From positions 372,001 through 436,000 of the forward strand of contig JAIVJV010000008.1 of assembly GCA_020199835.1 (NCBI GenBank): DNA of 64,000 nucleotides. Direction: 5' to 3'. Below, one piece after another: positions 51,101 to 59,260 of this stretch. Origin of the DNA: Acidobacteriota bacterium. Lineage in GTDB: Bacteria > Acidobacteriota > Blastocatellia > Pyrinomonadales > Pyrinomonadaceae. Every line of letters starts with the position of its first letter. The stretch's first letter is position 1. A program made the translations under genes and the position numbers. The notes beneath the pieces are model-generated. The model had not been told where the DNA came from. It was given only the letters and a program-made list of their open reading frames with translations, and made no database searches.

Positions 51101-54028
51101 GTAACTGTAGAGATCGTCGCCTTCGACGCTGAACAAAACATAGCGATCCTGCGTCGGCACATTGATCATCACGGGCGCGGTCTGCCCGCTGCGGAACGTG
51201 TCTTTATCAACCACGATTTCGAGACCGCCGCGACGATAACCGAGCTCGGTAGTCGCGTTAGTCGCGACAAAGACGTACGTCTCTGCTTTCACCGGCGGCA
51301 GGAACCGATCGCGTCGCGCGTCAACGCCCTGGCTGCTCTGCCAGGCCACGCGATAGTAGCCGTCCTTATCGGGCGTGAAACTGACTTGCGCTTCTCCCTC
51401 CGCGTTCGTCTTCACGGTTTGAGTGGCGATGTCTTCGTGTTGATAGCCGCGAAACTTCAGTTGCCATGGTCGCTGACCACGCGGCGGCAAAGGCGGAAAC
51501 ACATCGGACCGTTGTCGCAACTGCCGCAACTCCTCGCCCTGCACTTCACGTCCGCGTGGATCGATCCATACTTCCCACCAGTAATCGCGCGTCACCTTAA
51601 CGGTGCCTTCGGTTTGGACCGGCTGCTCGTTCGCATCGACTGCTTTGATATCGACAGTGACCTTGTCCTTCGGCCGGTAAATGTTCCGCGCTGATCGTGG
51701 ATAGACGTAATAACGCTGCCTCGTAACTCGAACGGTGTCGCTGGAGATGATTTCGCGTCGCGACGAATCGACGACGCGCGCTTCGATCCGGTATTCGTAA
51801 TCCTGATTGTAGTTCTCGCGCGGCGTGTCGAAGGTGAGCTTTGCTTTGCCGGTCGAATCGGTCTTCAACGTCTCACGTTTGACGACTGAACCCTGACCGC
51901 CGTAGTAACCACGCCAACGTTGACTGATGTCGTCGTAGTACCACGGATATTCACGCCGCGGGTACCAGTAGTGATGGAAAGGATTCTGATAGACCACCAC
52001 CTCGACCGAAGCATTGCTGACCGCGCCGCCGAAGTAGTAATCCGCCTGAATGTCGACTTCTACTTTCTCGCCGAGCCGGAATGCTTTCTTCTTTCCATCC
52101 TGTTCGGGAGTCTTTACCTCGACCTTAAACTCGGGCAGCTTGTATTCCTCGAGTCGAAACAGTCGCGCACTGCCGATGTGATGGTTACGGCCGGCATTCC
52201 AAAACTGAATGTGATACTCGCCGAGCGGTAATTGTTCATTCAGCAACATCGATCCCCAGGCGCTGCCGAACGCATTCAGCGTCGCCTTTCCTTCACTAAC
52301 TTTGGTGCCGCGCGGGTCGTTGATCTGGTACTCGATTACCTGGTTTGCGGGCGTCGTATAAACTCCGTTGCCGCGTTGTCTGGCAATGAACTTCCACTGC
52401 ATCGTTTCCTTCGGACGATAGGCAGGGCGATCGGTGAACGCGTAGATGTTCCAGCCCTGTGCTTGCGCCTGGCCGTGAGCGTAAGCAGACGCAAACGCCT
52501 GGCGGTCGTTGCTGGCCGCAGTCACAAACAGGTTGCTCGCGCGCGAAATACCGTCGAGCCGGAAGTGTGAAAGCCCATCAGCGTTGGTGGTCTGACGCAG
52601 ACGACGCCAGCGCCACGTGTTGCCGTCGTGGTAACTCTCCCACAACGCGATGTTCGCATTCGCAATCGGCGCGCCGCTAACTGCATCGGCAAAATAGACC
52701 AACGCCTGGCGCGTAGACGATTTGATCACGAGCGTCGCATCGGAAACGAGAATGAGCTCACGCGCCGACAGCGAGCCGCTCTTTGCTTCAAGCAGATAAG
52801 CGCCGGCCGGAAGTTGACCTTCGAGGCGAACCTGAACGTTGGTTGGCTGATGCGGTTCACCGGTTTCCAGCGGCCTGGTCCAGGACTTCACCGGTAGTTT
52901 GCCTGCGATTGTAAGCTTCTGGAGCCACGATTCATTGTCCATGACACCTTCGTCGGTGTCGTACGATCTGCTAAAACGCACGTCGCGTGTCAGATCGAGT
53001 TTGTAGAGCGCGAATTCAACGCCGCGTACGTTGCGTGCGTTCAGACCGAATTGAATTTCAGAGCCGGGCAGGAAGATGTTCGACACGCCTACGCCTAGTG
53101 TTGGTTCGGTGTTCGCTTTAATCTGCTGTTGGGCCGGATCGAAATAGCGAGTCTCACCTTTGGCAAACTCACGAACGAGACGGCGATAAAGCTCGAGTGC
53201 TTTCGCGTAGTCGGGTTGCGTCACCCACTGGTTGTCGGCGAGTTGCCGTATGGTGCCTTGAGAGTTCATCCAATCGGCGTAGTGGTAGAGCGCGTCGTCG
53301 TACCAAGCGGTTCGTTTTCCACCAGCAAGCGCTTCTTCAAACTCATCGGGAACGCGCTGGCGCGTCGCGAGGTCGCCGCCTGTGTGCCGCATCGTCATGG
53401 CGATCAGAAAGTGAAGGTGCGACTGATCGTTTGCGTTGTTGCTGATCTTGAGTGCGTTTTCGAGCACGTCGAGGGGAATGTAATTGCCCCACGACGTATA
53501 CACGTAATAACCGTCGTAAACCGGCGGGTGCGCCATTCTGAAAATTATCTTGAGGTAACGATCACGAGCGCGATCGAGGTCGCGTTGACCCGCCCACCAG
53601 TCGAGCGCCTGTTGATAGTGGGGCCATGCGCCACCCCAGTTCACGTTCGCACGACGCGTCCAAAAGAAATCCGCGAGTGACTCGTGGGCTTCGGCCCATA
53701 CAAGATCGCGGTTCTCTTCCTTGTCGATGGCCCTGATGAGTTCTTCCAGTTGCTTCTGAGCCACTTCAAACTTCGTGGTGTCAGAAGTCTCAGTTGAAGC
53801 CTGGGCCCGCCATGACGTATCAGCAAGGCGAAAGTCGACCCAGCGAACGTCCTGCGCGTTCAGCCTGGTCTTGTCGACACGGGAATAGATCTCATTCGCA
53901 CGCGCGTAGGAACCTTGGGCGTACTGCGCTTCAGCCTCGGTCTTCAACTGCGAATAGTCGGGCTGCTGGGCAAACGCGTTGAAAATGAGGAACACAAAGG
54001 CGGCGATAGAGATGGCAATAGTTTTCAT
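48167..54028 (-). CDS. Alpha-2-macroglobulin family protein (thioester type)
   Basis: A 1953-residue exported protein. The signal peptide is TIAISIAAFVFLIFNAFAQQ. Residues up to about 290 are helical TPR-like repeats. They are followed by macroglobulin domains, including an MG2-type region around YAFTDRPAYRPKETMQWKFI. The thioester motif PYGCTEQTMSRFLP has Cys1416 and Gln1419, followed by an alpha/alpha toroid (WGWWKEGDSDHFMTAYVVWG) and a receptor-like C-terminal domain. Bacterial homologues trap proteases attacking the cell, usually in the periplasm. The ATG at 54028 with AGGTG before it is preferred to GTG at 54037. No lipobox is seen, and no pbpC gene is next to it. Confidence 0.9.
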   Translation of the reverse strand: MKTIAISIAAFVFLIFNAFAQQPDYSQLKTEAEAQYAQGSYARANEIYSRVDKTRLNAQDVRWVDFRLADTSWRAQASTETSDTTKFEVAQKQLEELIRAIDKEENRDLVWAEAHESLADFFWTRRANVNWGGAWPHYQQALDWWAGQRDLDRARDRYLKIIFRMAHPPVYDGYYVYTSWGNYIPLDVLENALKISNNANDQSHLHFLIAMTMRHTGGDLATRQRVPDEFEEALAGGKRTAWYDDALYHYADWMNSQGTIRQLADNQWVTQPDYAKALELYRRLVREFAKGETRYFDPAQQQIKANTEPTLGVGVSNIFLPGSEIQFGLNARNVRGVEFALYKLDLTRDVRFSRSYDTDEGVMDNESWLQKLTIAGKLPVKSWTRPLETGEPHQPTNVQVRLEGQLPAGAYLLEAKSGSLSARELILVSDATLVIKSSTRQALVYFADAVSGAPIANANIALWESYHDGNTWRWRRLRQTTNADGLSHFRLDGISRASNLFVTAASNDRQAFASAYAHGQAQAQGWNIYAFTDRPAYRPKETMQWKFIARQRGNGVYTTPANQVIEYQINDPRGTKVSEGKATLNAFGSAWGSMLLNEQLPLGEYHIQFWNAGRNHHIGSARLFRLEEYKLPEFKVEVKTPEQDGKKKAFRLGEKVEVDIQADYYFGGAVSNASVEVVVYQNPFHHYWYPRREYPWYYDDISQRWRGYYGGQGSVVKRETLKTDSTGKAKLTFDTPRENYNQDYEYRIEARVVDSSRREIISSDTVRVTRQRYYVYPRSARNIYRPKDKVTVDIKAVDANEQPVQTEGTVKVTRDYWWEVWIDPRGREVQGEELRQLRQRSDVFPPLPPRGQRPWQLKFRGYQHEDIATQTVKTNAEGEAQVSFTPDKDGYYRVAWQSSQGVDARRDRFLPPVKAETYVFVATNATTELGYRRGGLEIVVDKDTFRSGQTAPVMINVPTQDRYVLFSVEGDDLYSYKLVHVTGTTKLIEVSIEEKHVPNIYLSGAMVSDASWFVDTKQVVVPPVQQFLTVAVNADREQYQPREEGTLSIITKDADGRPVSTEVALGLTDESVKYIQADYAGDPRQFYYGAKRAHMVQTQSTLSQKPYARLMDVEGQLRDKREVGAKDRDESRNFRFDGSVYAARSSAETVEVIATDSVSEYKVSNLPVQGRNTQNLYMLAGAGAKTGAANEQESAVQVVRSDFRSTILWLPDVKTDADGTATVKVKYPDSLTTWSATARAASTGNQFGMGSSSTRTKQPLIVRLQAPRFFVVGDQVTVSAVINNNTDQPMRVAPGLKAEGLTVSGEPAPVEVKANSETRVDWRVDVKHASEAVLKVEARGSQFSDAMEKRFIIFEHGIEKFVSRSGKMRGDSVAIKLDIPKERRVDSTNLTVQVAPSMATTMLDALPYLIDYPYGCTEQTMSRFLPAVITAKTLRDLGLKPETAMEKIFGGIEQATKEATHPKGRRDLKELDAITKQSLDRLSDFQHADGGWGWWKEGDSDHFMTAYVVWGLTLARQAGLDVKSDAIERAVSYLDKELVEEERNYDAQAWMLHALAVQHNALKRSGAITKFQETAFQNLWNNREKLNAYTRALLALSAHNYGYSQQAKTLIQNLENGVKIDSQPDTSIVQRGAQTSDPSVIGTAHWGEDGIYWRWSDGGVEATAFALRALLTIDPQNKLVEPVTNWLIKNRRGAQWSNTRDTAIVVLTLNDYLRTSGELQPVVGYDLVVNGTVVTSKQITAAEALSAPTKFPISRELVRDGANEISIVRKNGNGPLYFSARAEFFSLEEPLKPAGNEIFVRREYFKLVNHPTLLKGVVSERVLLKEGETVKSGDRIEVVLTVEAKNNYEYLLFEDLKPAGLEAVQLRSGDNVYVRELKAGGGFTQRMRWVYQELRDRKVALFIDRLPEGVWQVSYEMRAEAPGAFHALPVLGHAMYVPEIRTNGAETRVRVVD

Positions 54029-54086
54029 AGTAGACACCTAACCGCGGATTGAACGGACTGAGGCGGGGAGACTTGCAGGTAGAGCT

Positions 54087-55190
54087 TTAATTTTCTGTCG
54101 TCGACAGCAGGAACACCGCGAATGATGCGAGCCAGTGCTCCCCGGCATAGTCGCCGCTCGCGACATGAGCCAACGCCGCGGCAGCATGTTTGTCGGCTGA
54201 CTGCGATAGAATGACGCGCGCCGGATCCTGCGCCGGCAACGCACGCGCAATACTGCGCATGCACCATGCACGGCTCAGGTTCAGACCATCGAGATGAACC
54301 AGTTTCGGATCACTTCGATCGGTAACAATCGCAGGTTGTAACAGAGCTGCCGGACTGCCTTTCGCAACTCCCGGCAAGAAGCGCCGAAACCACGCGGCAA
54401 ACTCCGCCGGCTTCATCACTCGCCGCATGAGATCGGCTTCCATCAGGGCCGCGGAAAAGAAATCCTCGCCGCCCGGTTCCCATGCGCCGGGATAGTTCGT
54501 GTCCTTTGCAAAGTAGGTGCGGCTGCGCTCGTTCAGCAACGCTTCCAACTCCCGATCACCGGTGGTCTTTGCGTAGTCGAGGGCAAACGCTAATCCGAAA
54601 GCGGTGTTTGGATGCACGCCGGTTCGGATGGGATAGGTTTGCTTCGGAAGAAAATTGCGATACGACCTGGAAAGCACTTCCGCGAGAGGCTTGAGGTTCT
54701 CGGACCAGCGCTTGCCGTCGGCGTCGTCCCATGCATGAAGTTCTTCGGCGAGTTTCAACGCCCAGGCCCAACCGTACATGCGTTCGAATGACTGGCGATT
54801 CGGCTGCTTCATGTAAGCAACTTCGGCCGCGATGTTTTCAGCAGTGAGGTTGGCATTCAAAGCAGTTCGGATTTGGGCCGACTCGGGAAGGTTCGGAAAC
54901 GATTTCAACAAGCGAATCAACATCCAGTGGCCGTGAACCGAAGAGTGCCAGTCGTAACAACCGTAGAAAGCCGGATGCAGAACTTTTGGACTCTGAACTT
55001 CGCTCGCGTTGTTCATTACGTGTTCGGGCTTGTTGGGAAATTCGCGCGCCACACACTTCAACGCGAGCGCCGCAAAGTGCGACGCCTGTTTTTCGTTAAG
55101 TGAGTTATCGAACTTCATTTGAGTTAGCGCGGGCGTGGCAGCACCGAATGCTAGAATCGCGGCGAGTACCAAACGAGTGGTCAGGTTCAT
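54087..55190 (-). CDS. Exported DUF2891 protein
   Basis: A 367-residue protein with signal peptide MNLTTRLVLAAILAFGAATP. The motif VLHPAFYGCYDWHSSVHGHW identifies DUF2891. The rest is helical, like an alpha/alpha barrel (YGWAWALKLAEELHAWDD; NTAFGLAFALDYAKTTGD), ending DYAGEHWLASFAVFLLS. The conserved Asp/His-rich centre suggests an enzyme, but I know of no established activity. It lies 58 bases upstream of the macroglobulin gene and six bases after the M15-like peptidase stop, so all three may be co-transcribed. Confidence 0.8.
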   Translation of the reverse strand: MNLTTRLVLAAILAFGAATPALTQMKFDNSLNEKQASHFAALALKCVAREFPNKPEHVMNNASEVQSPKVLHPAFYGCYDWHSSVHGHWMLIRLLKSFPNLPESAQIRTALNANLTAENIAAEVAYMKQPNRQSFERMYGWAWALKLAEELHAWDDADGKRWSENLKPLAEVLSRSYRNFLPKQTYPIRTGVHPNTAFGLAFALDYAKTTGDRELEALLNERSRTYFAKDTNYPGAWEPGGEDFFSAALMEADLMRRVMKPAEFAAWFRRFLPGVAKGSPAALLQPAIVTDRSDPKLVHLDGLNLSRAWCMRSIARALPAQDPARVILSQSADKHAAAALAHVASGDYAGEHWLASFAVFLLSTTEN

Positions 55191-55196
55191 AGGCGG

Positions 55197-55961
55197 TCAG
55201 TAGCGATGCGATGGTCTACCGATGTGAATGTGTGGACCAGTGGCCGTACCCGGAATCGCCGAACGAAACGCCAGGTAAGGGATTCCGTTTCGTTGCAGGT
55301 AATTCAACAACGCCACGCCTTCGGCGCTGTCAGGATGAAGCGAGATATCCATGGAGTTGCGATGGTCCAGCCGCCAGCGGTTATGAATGGCGCCCTGGCC
55401 GAACACGGCGACCGGAAGTTCCCTGCGGAAAGTGTCCGAGAAGAAACGCTGAACTTTCCACGCTTCGCCGATATTCCACCCTGGACCACCGGTGAACCGA
55501 ATAAAAGCTGACGTGCGTACGAGCCGTTGTTTCGCCAGATTAAGATTCTTTGCGAGCTGCTCGTGGGCGGCAGTTTCAACCAGCACCGCTGCGATCTGGT
55601 CGTCCGCAGTGATCATCTGCCGGCGTGTTTCCGCGACCCTCTGTTTTGCCTCCGCAAGCGTGCGCTCGTTCTCTTCCAGTTGCGTCTTGGGGATCAATCC
55701 TTCAGCGAGAAGCTTCTTCGAGACGGCAAGTCTATCTTCAGCACGCTTAACCTCCGCTTCGTACAGGGGCACCAGTTTTTCCAGACTCGCCTTGACCTCG
55801 TTAGTGGCTTTAACGAACTCGTCCCGCAACTTCGCTAATTCATTAACGGGTGCGGGTGTTTTCTTTCTCGATTTTTTCTGCGCCCAGACGCTATTGGCTG
55901 AGACAAGCAGACTCAGTGTGAGTAGCCAGAGACAGATGGAATTTCGACGATAGTGGTACAC
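55197..55961 (-). CDS. Exported coiled-coil protein with M15/LAS-type peptidase domain
   Basis: A 254-residue protein starting at GTG 55961, one base after the lepB stop. The signal peptide region is ICLWLLTLSLLVSANSVWAQ. Residues about 40-145 are a long coiled coil (ELAKLRDEFVKATNEVKASL; NERTLAEAKQRVAETRRQMI). The C-terminal 100 residues have the metal pattern of LAS peptidases: NRWRLDHRNSMDISLHPDS, then ATGPHIHIG. That could be a DD- or LD-carboxypeptidase-like activity on cell wall peptides. The coiled coil could space the enzyme or bind a partner. The enzymatic role is inferred. Confidence 0.65.
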   Translation of the reverse strand: MYHYRRNSICLWLLTLSLLVSANSVWAQKKSRKKTPAPVNELAKLRDEFVKATNEVKASLEKLVPLYEAEVKRAEDRLAVSKKLLAEGLIPKTQLEENERTLAEAKQRVAETRRQMITADDQIAAVLVETAAHEQLAKNLNLAKQRLVRTSAFIRFTGGPGWNIGEAWKVQRFFSDTFRRELPVAVFGQGAIHNRWRLDHRNSMDISLHPDSAEGVALLNYLQRNGIPYLAFRSAIPGTATGPHIHIGRPSHRY

Positions 55962-55962
55962 A

Positions 55963-56862
55963 CTACTTAACCAGGGTTCCGGTTCGGCTCCAACGCGTGT
56001 TTACGAAGTAGTCCACCAGCAGTCCGTAACCGGTGGGCGGCGCACTCTCGTCGTAGGACCAGTACACAAACATCGCACGGCCGATTACGAGGTCGCGAGG
56101 CACGAAGCCCCAGTAACGACTGTCTTCACTGTTGTCGCGATTGTCGCCCATCACGAAGTAACTAGTGGGTGGAACGATGAGTTCGTCCTGGCCTTCGAAC
56201 GCATTTCGTTCGCGTCCGTCAGAATCGAAGAAAGGTTTGTGATAGACGTTGTAACGGTCTTCAGGCCGGGGCTGCGACTCCGAGATGATCGTCAGCGGCG
56301 CCTTTTCCGAACGCTCCTCGACGGTAATGCGGTGTTCGGGAAGCACCTCATCGTTAACGATGACGTCCTTGCCGACGATGCGAAGGCGATCACCCGGCAA
56401 ACCGATCACGCGCTTAACGTAGTTGGTGAGTATCGGCGTATTGTCCGGCCGCTGATCGCGATCAGGTTCGTATTTGTTTCCCGGATACTTGAAAACGATG
56501 ATGTCGCCGCGGCGGATCTCTCTTTGCGGCAAAAACGGCAACGACGCCCCGGGCGCAAAGATAAACTTGTTCACGAGCAGGTGATCGCCGATCGTGATCG
56601 TGTTCTGCATCGATCCGGTCGGCACCTTCACCGCCTGCACGATGAAGGTCATGCCAAACAGAGCCATCACGACTGTAACAACTGCCGACTCGAAGTACTC
56701 GCGCACCACGCTCTTCGGCGGACCCTGGACCGGCGCCGGAGGCGGCACGTTCTTTTCGTGACCGTTACGATCAAAGAAACGTGAGAAAGAGGAACGCCTG
56801 GCCTCGGTTTTCGTCTCCGTTTGCCCGTTGGTTACCTTGTCAGTCGTTCGGTTGGTGGCCAT
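55963..56862 (-). CDS. lepB: Signal peptidase I
   Basis: A 299-residue membrane protease that removes signal peptides from exported proteins. After a hydrophilic start, a single membrane segment (about 58-78) leads to the catalytic serine in VPTGSMQNTI (Ser84). YVKRVIGLPGDRL carries the general-base Lys150, and FVMGDNRDNSEDSRYWGFVP is the family's third block. The gene lies 19 bases downstream of rnc, an arrangement common in bacteria (lepB beside rnc). Many exported proteins are encoded around it, but this is a housekeeping gene. Confidence 0.95.
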   Translation of the reverse strand: MATNRTTDKVTNGQTETKTEARRSSFSRFFDRNGHEKNVPPPAPVQGPPKSVVREYFESAVVTVVMALFGMTFIVQAVKVPTGSMQNTITIGDHLLVNKFIFAPGASLPFLPQREIRRGDIIVFKYPGNKYEPDRDQRPDNTPILTNYVKRVIGLPGDRLRIVGKDVIVNDEVLPEHRITVEERSEKAPLTIISESQPRPEDRYNVYHKPFFDSDGRERNAFEGQDELIVPPTSYFVMGDNRDNSEDSRYWGFVPRDLVIGRAMFVYWSYDESAPPTGYGLLVDYFVNTRWSRTGTLVK

Positions 56863-56881
56863 TCAAAACATCCTAGATACG

Positions 56882-57661
56882 TTACCTGCCATGGTCAAGT
56901 TCAGCTTCGGCCACGGCCTCAATTACCTGTTCTACAAGGTCGGCCATCACTTCGAGTGCGGCTCTCGCCGCGGCAGCTTCGGCTGCTTTGATCGAGTGGC
57001 CGGAACCGCGAATACTGCCGTGGTCCCACGAGACCTCGACGTGAAAAATACGTTGATGCGGCGGACCTAACGTTTCGATCACCGTGTAACGCGGTGCGGG
57101 CCGGCGTTCGGCCTGAAGCTTCTCCTGCAACATCGTTTTGTAATCGGCTTTGGCCGCACTCAGCGGATCGGCCGCTTCGAGCTCGGTTCTGAGTGCACGA
57201 CAAATGAATTGGGTTGCTGCTTCGAGTCCGCCGTCCAGAAAGATCGCGCCGGTGATCGCTTCGAAAACATCAGCGAGCAACGCATTCTTCTGCCGGCCAC
57301 CGCTCTTTTCTTCGCCACGTCCGAAGCGCAAGAACTCACCAAGCTTCAAACCTTGTGAAGCTTCGGCGAGTGTGGGAGCACTCACCAGGCGGTGCTTCAT
57401 GCGCGAGAGTTCGCCTTCGGTTCCGGCTGGATAGGAATTGCAAAGGTAGTTGGCGACGACGAGACCGAGTACTGAATCGCCGAGAAACTCGAGTGACTCG
57501 TTGTGCAGTTTGCGAGCTTGCAGTTCATCACCTGGTGCGACTTTCTCGTGCGCCCATGAGCGATGAGTGATGGCTCGTTCGAGCAAAGAACGATCTCTGA
57601 AATCGTAGGAGAGGACCGTTTCAAGGAGGTCGAGATCAGGATTCGTTTCGGGATTCTTCAA
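56882..57661 (-). CDS. rnc: Ribonuclease III
   Basis: A 259-residue double-strand RNA endonuclease. The signature NESLEFLGDSVLGL (residues 54-67) and the second acidic site (VFEAITGAIFLDGG) form the catalytic centre. The C-terminal double-stranded RNA-binding domain is DYKTMLQEKLQAERRPAPRY to GSGHSIKAAEAAAARAAL. The frame starts at TTG 57661, with no ATG or GTG suited nearby. A TATAAT lies only about 11 bases before it, so the transcript would have almost no leader. Confidence 0.95.
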   Translation of the reverse strand: MKNPETNPDLDLLETVLSYDFRDRSLLERAITHRSWAHEKVAPGDELQARKLHNESLEFLGDSVLGLVVANYLCNSYPAGTEGELSRMKHRLVSAPTLAEASQGLKLGEFLRFGRGEEKSGGRQKNALLADVFEAITGAIFLDGGLEAATQFICRALRTELEAADPLSAAKADYKTMLQEKLQAERRPAPRYTVIETLGPPHQRIFHVEVSWDHGSIRGSGHSIKAAEAAAARAALEVMADLVEQVIEAVAEAELDHGR

Positions 57662-57671
57662 AGCGGGCTGA

Positions 57672-57699
57672 ATTATAACAACGCCGGAAGCTTGTCGAA
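57672..57699 (-). promoter_or_regulatory. Promoter of rnc-lepB
   Basis: On the minus strand TTCGAC (57699-57694) and TATAAT (57677-57672) are 16 bases apart. Transcription would begin about five bases before the TTG start of rnc, giving a nearly leaderless message. The -35 lies within the loop of the terminator hairpin of the preceding gene. Confidence 0.5.
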
Positions 57700-57719
57700 A
57701 CTGCGACGCGCTTCCGGCG
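57682..57719 (-). terminator. Hairpin terminator after the repeat-protein gene
   Basis: CGCCGGAAGC (57682-57691) pairs perfectly with GCTTCCGGCG (57710-57719) around an 18-base loop, followed on the minus strand by TTGTTATAATT. It lies 25 bases after the stop of the gene at 57745. Confidence 0.6.
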
Positions 57720-57744
57720 GTGAAACAGATAACGGATTACTCCG

Positions 57745-58956
57745 TTATCGGCGTGGTCGATCCGGAGTTGCTGGTTTGGTGCCTGCGGGCTTGGGCGACG
57801 GGCTCGGGCTCGCCGCAGGAGTTGCCGGCTTGTTAGCGGGCTGAGTCGTTCCAGCCGGAGCGGTTGTGCCTGAAGCTCCGTTTCCGTTGGCCGGCGTTGC
57901 GCCTGAAGTGCCGGTCGGAGTCGCAGCCGGTGTCGAAACCGGAAGCACCGTAATCGGCGACGGCTCGGGCGGCAACGGCTTGGCAAGAACCCCGGCGATC
58001 AACTCGTTCATCCCGGTATCTGTATTGTTATTGCGGTACTTGTACCAGGTCGTCAGGCTTTCGAGCCACAGGGGCTTCTGCGTTGCAAACTGCGGATCGG
58101 TACCAGCGAGCGCAACCGCGCGAGCGTAGGCATCGATCATGCGATCGACGATCTGGTTGATATTGGCGAGCGCCAACTTGCTTTCCGGAGTTTCATCCTT
58201 GCCCCCGTACATCGTTTTGTAAGCTTCCGACTGCTTCGCATAAGCACCGGTCTCATAAGCTGCCGCGATGTAGGCATAGGTGAATGGCGACTTCTTCAAC
58301 GGCGTTTCCAACTGCGCTGCTCTGAGCACGTGTTTGAGAGAAGTCGCGGGATCTTTCTCGACCGACTGGGTACCGATCGTGAAGTTCAGGTAAGCAACCG
58401 CGGCATCTTTGCCGGCGAGTGGCGCCCAATCTTCAACGGTCTTTCCGGACTCGATCAGTTGCAGTGCTTTACGAGCATGCTCGACCGACTCGGCGTTGAG
58501 TTGCGCATTCTTCAGCGGCGCCAGGACGTAGCCGTTTGCGCCGAGATCAACGAGCACTTTCAGGTTGTCAGGCTCTTTGGCGAGAATCTGCCGGCCGATC
58601 TCATAGGCCTTTGGATAGTTCTTCTTGTTATAGAGCTCGTCGGTGAAGGTGATCTTCAACATGCCTTCTTCATAGGCAGTGGCCCACTTCTTCAGGTAGT
58701 CGACGATCTTCTGTTGAGCTTCGGTAACTTCTCCGGCAGCCGGACAAGCGAGGTACTTCTTCGCCAGTTCGAAAGCTTTGGCTTGGTCAGTGGTTCTAAT
58801 CTTGAGAAACTCGGCGTACCACGCGTCCTTGTTCGCCTGTGCACATTCATCTTGAACGCTGTTATCAGAAGCTTTGATCAGATTGGTCGCAGTAACGGGC
58901 AAAGCAAGCAACGCGACTGTCGCACCGATCATTAAAAACATCTTTAGGTTTTTCAT
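57745..58956 (-). CDS. Exported TPR-like repeat protein with proline-rich tail
   Basis: A 403-residue protein with signal peptide LKMFLMIGATVALLALPVTA. Residues about 30-320 are helical and look like tetratricopeptide-type repeats (NKKNYPKAYEIGRQILAKEP, DNLKVLVDLGANGYVLAPL; DPATSLKHVLRAAQLETP). The last 75 residues are rich in Pro, Ala, Thr and Gly, typical of a flexible extracytoplasmic tail. The ATG at 58956 is chosen because GGAGG lies upstream of it. No partner is evident; the gene has its own terminator. Confidence 0.7.
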   Translation of the reverse strand: MKNLKMFLMIGATVALLALPVTATNLIKASDNSVQDECAQANKDAWYAEFLKIRTTDQAKAFELAKKYLACPAAGEVTEAQQKIVDYLKKWATAYEEGMLKITFTDELYNKKNYPKAYEIGRQILAKEPDNLKVLVDLGANGYVLAPLKNAQLNAESVEHARKALQLIESGKTVEDWAPLAGKDAAVAYLNFTIGTQSVEKDPATSLKHVLRAAQLETPLKKSPFTYAYIAAAYETGAYAKQSEAYKTMYGGKDETPESKLALANINQIVDRMIDAYARAVALAGTDPQFATQKPLWLESLTTWYKYRNNNTDTGMNELIAGVLAKPLPPEPSPITVLPVSTPAATPTGTSGATPANGNGASGTTAPAGTTQPANKPATPAASPSPSPKPAGTKPATPDRPRR

Positions 58957-59260
58957 TAGTCGTCGGACCTCCAAAAATCTTTTTCAGCAATCGCGCTAAG
59001 GCTGAGCCTTTCGTTAGCTACGTTGACAGGAACTTAGGATGCAAACGATACAGATACCGGTTGCTGCCGATCTGCGCATCGAGGGGAATGTGCTCTGGGG
59101 CCTTGAACTTTAAGCAAAAAAGAACGCCCGCAATATTCCTGCAACTTCATTAAATGTGTCAAGGAGCGATGGGCAATTGCCGCGGATAACTTGCCAAAAA
59201 AATTTGCGCCGGAGATTGAGGTTCCGGCGCAAAACAATCAAGACTGTGTTCTAAGTCTGT
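58957..59260. terminator. Intergenic stretch containing the terminator of the PBP gene
   Basis: These 304 bases hold no gene I can support. At 59203-59213 TTTGCGCCGGA pairs perfectly with TCCGGCGCAAA (59223-59233) around a nine-base loop. On the minus strand it is followed directly by a run of seven T (59202-59196), a textbook intrinsic terminator for the penicillin-binding protein gene ending at 59261. The rest should contain the promoter of the gene at 58956, which I could not place with confidence. Confidence 0.8.
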
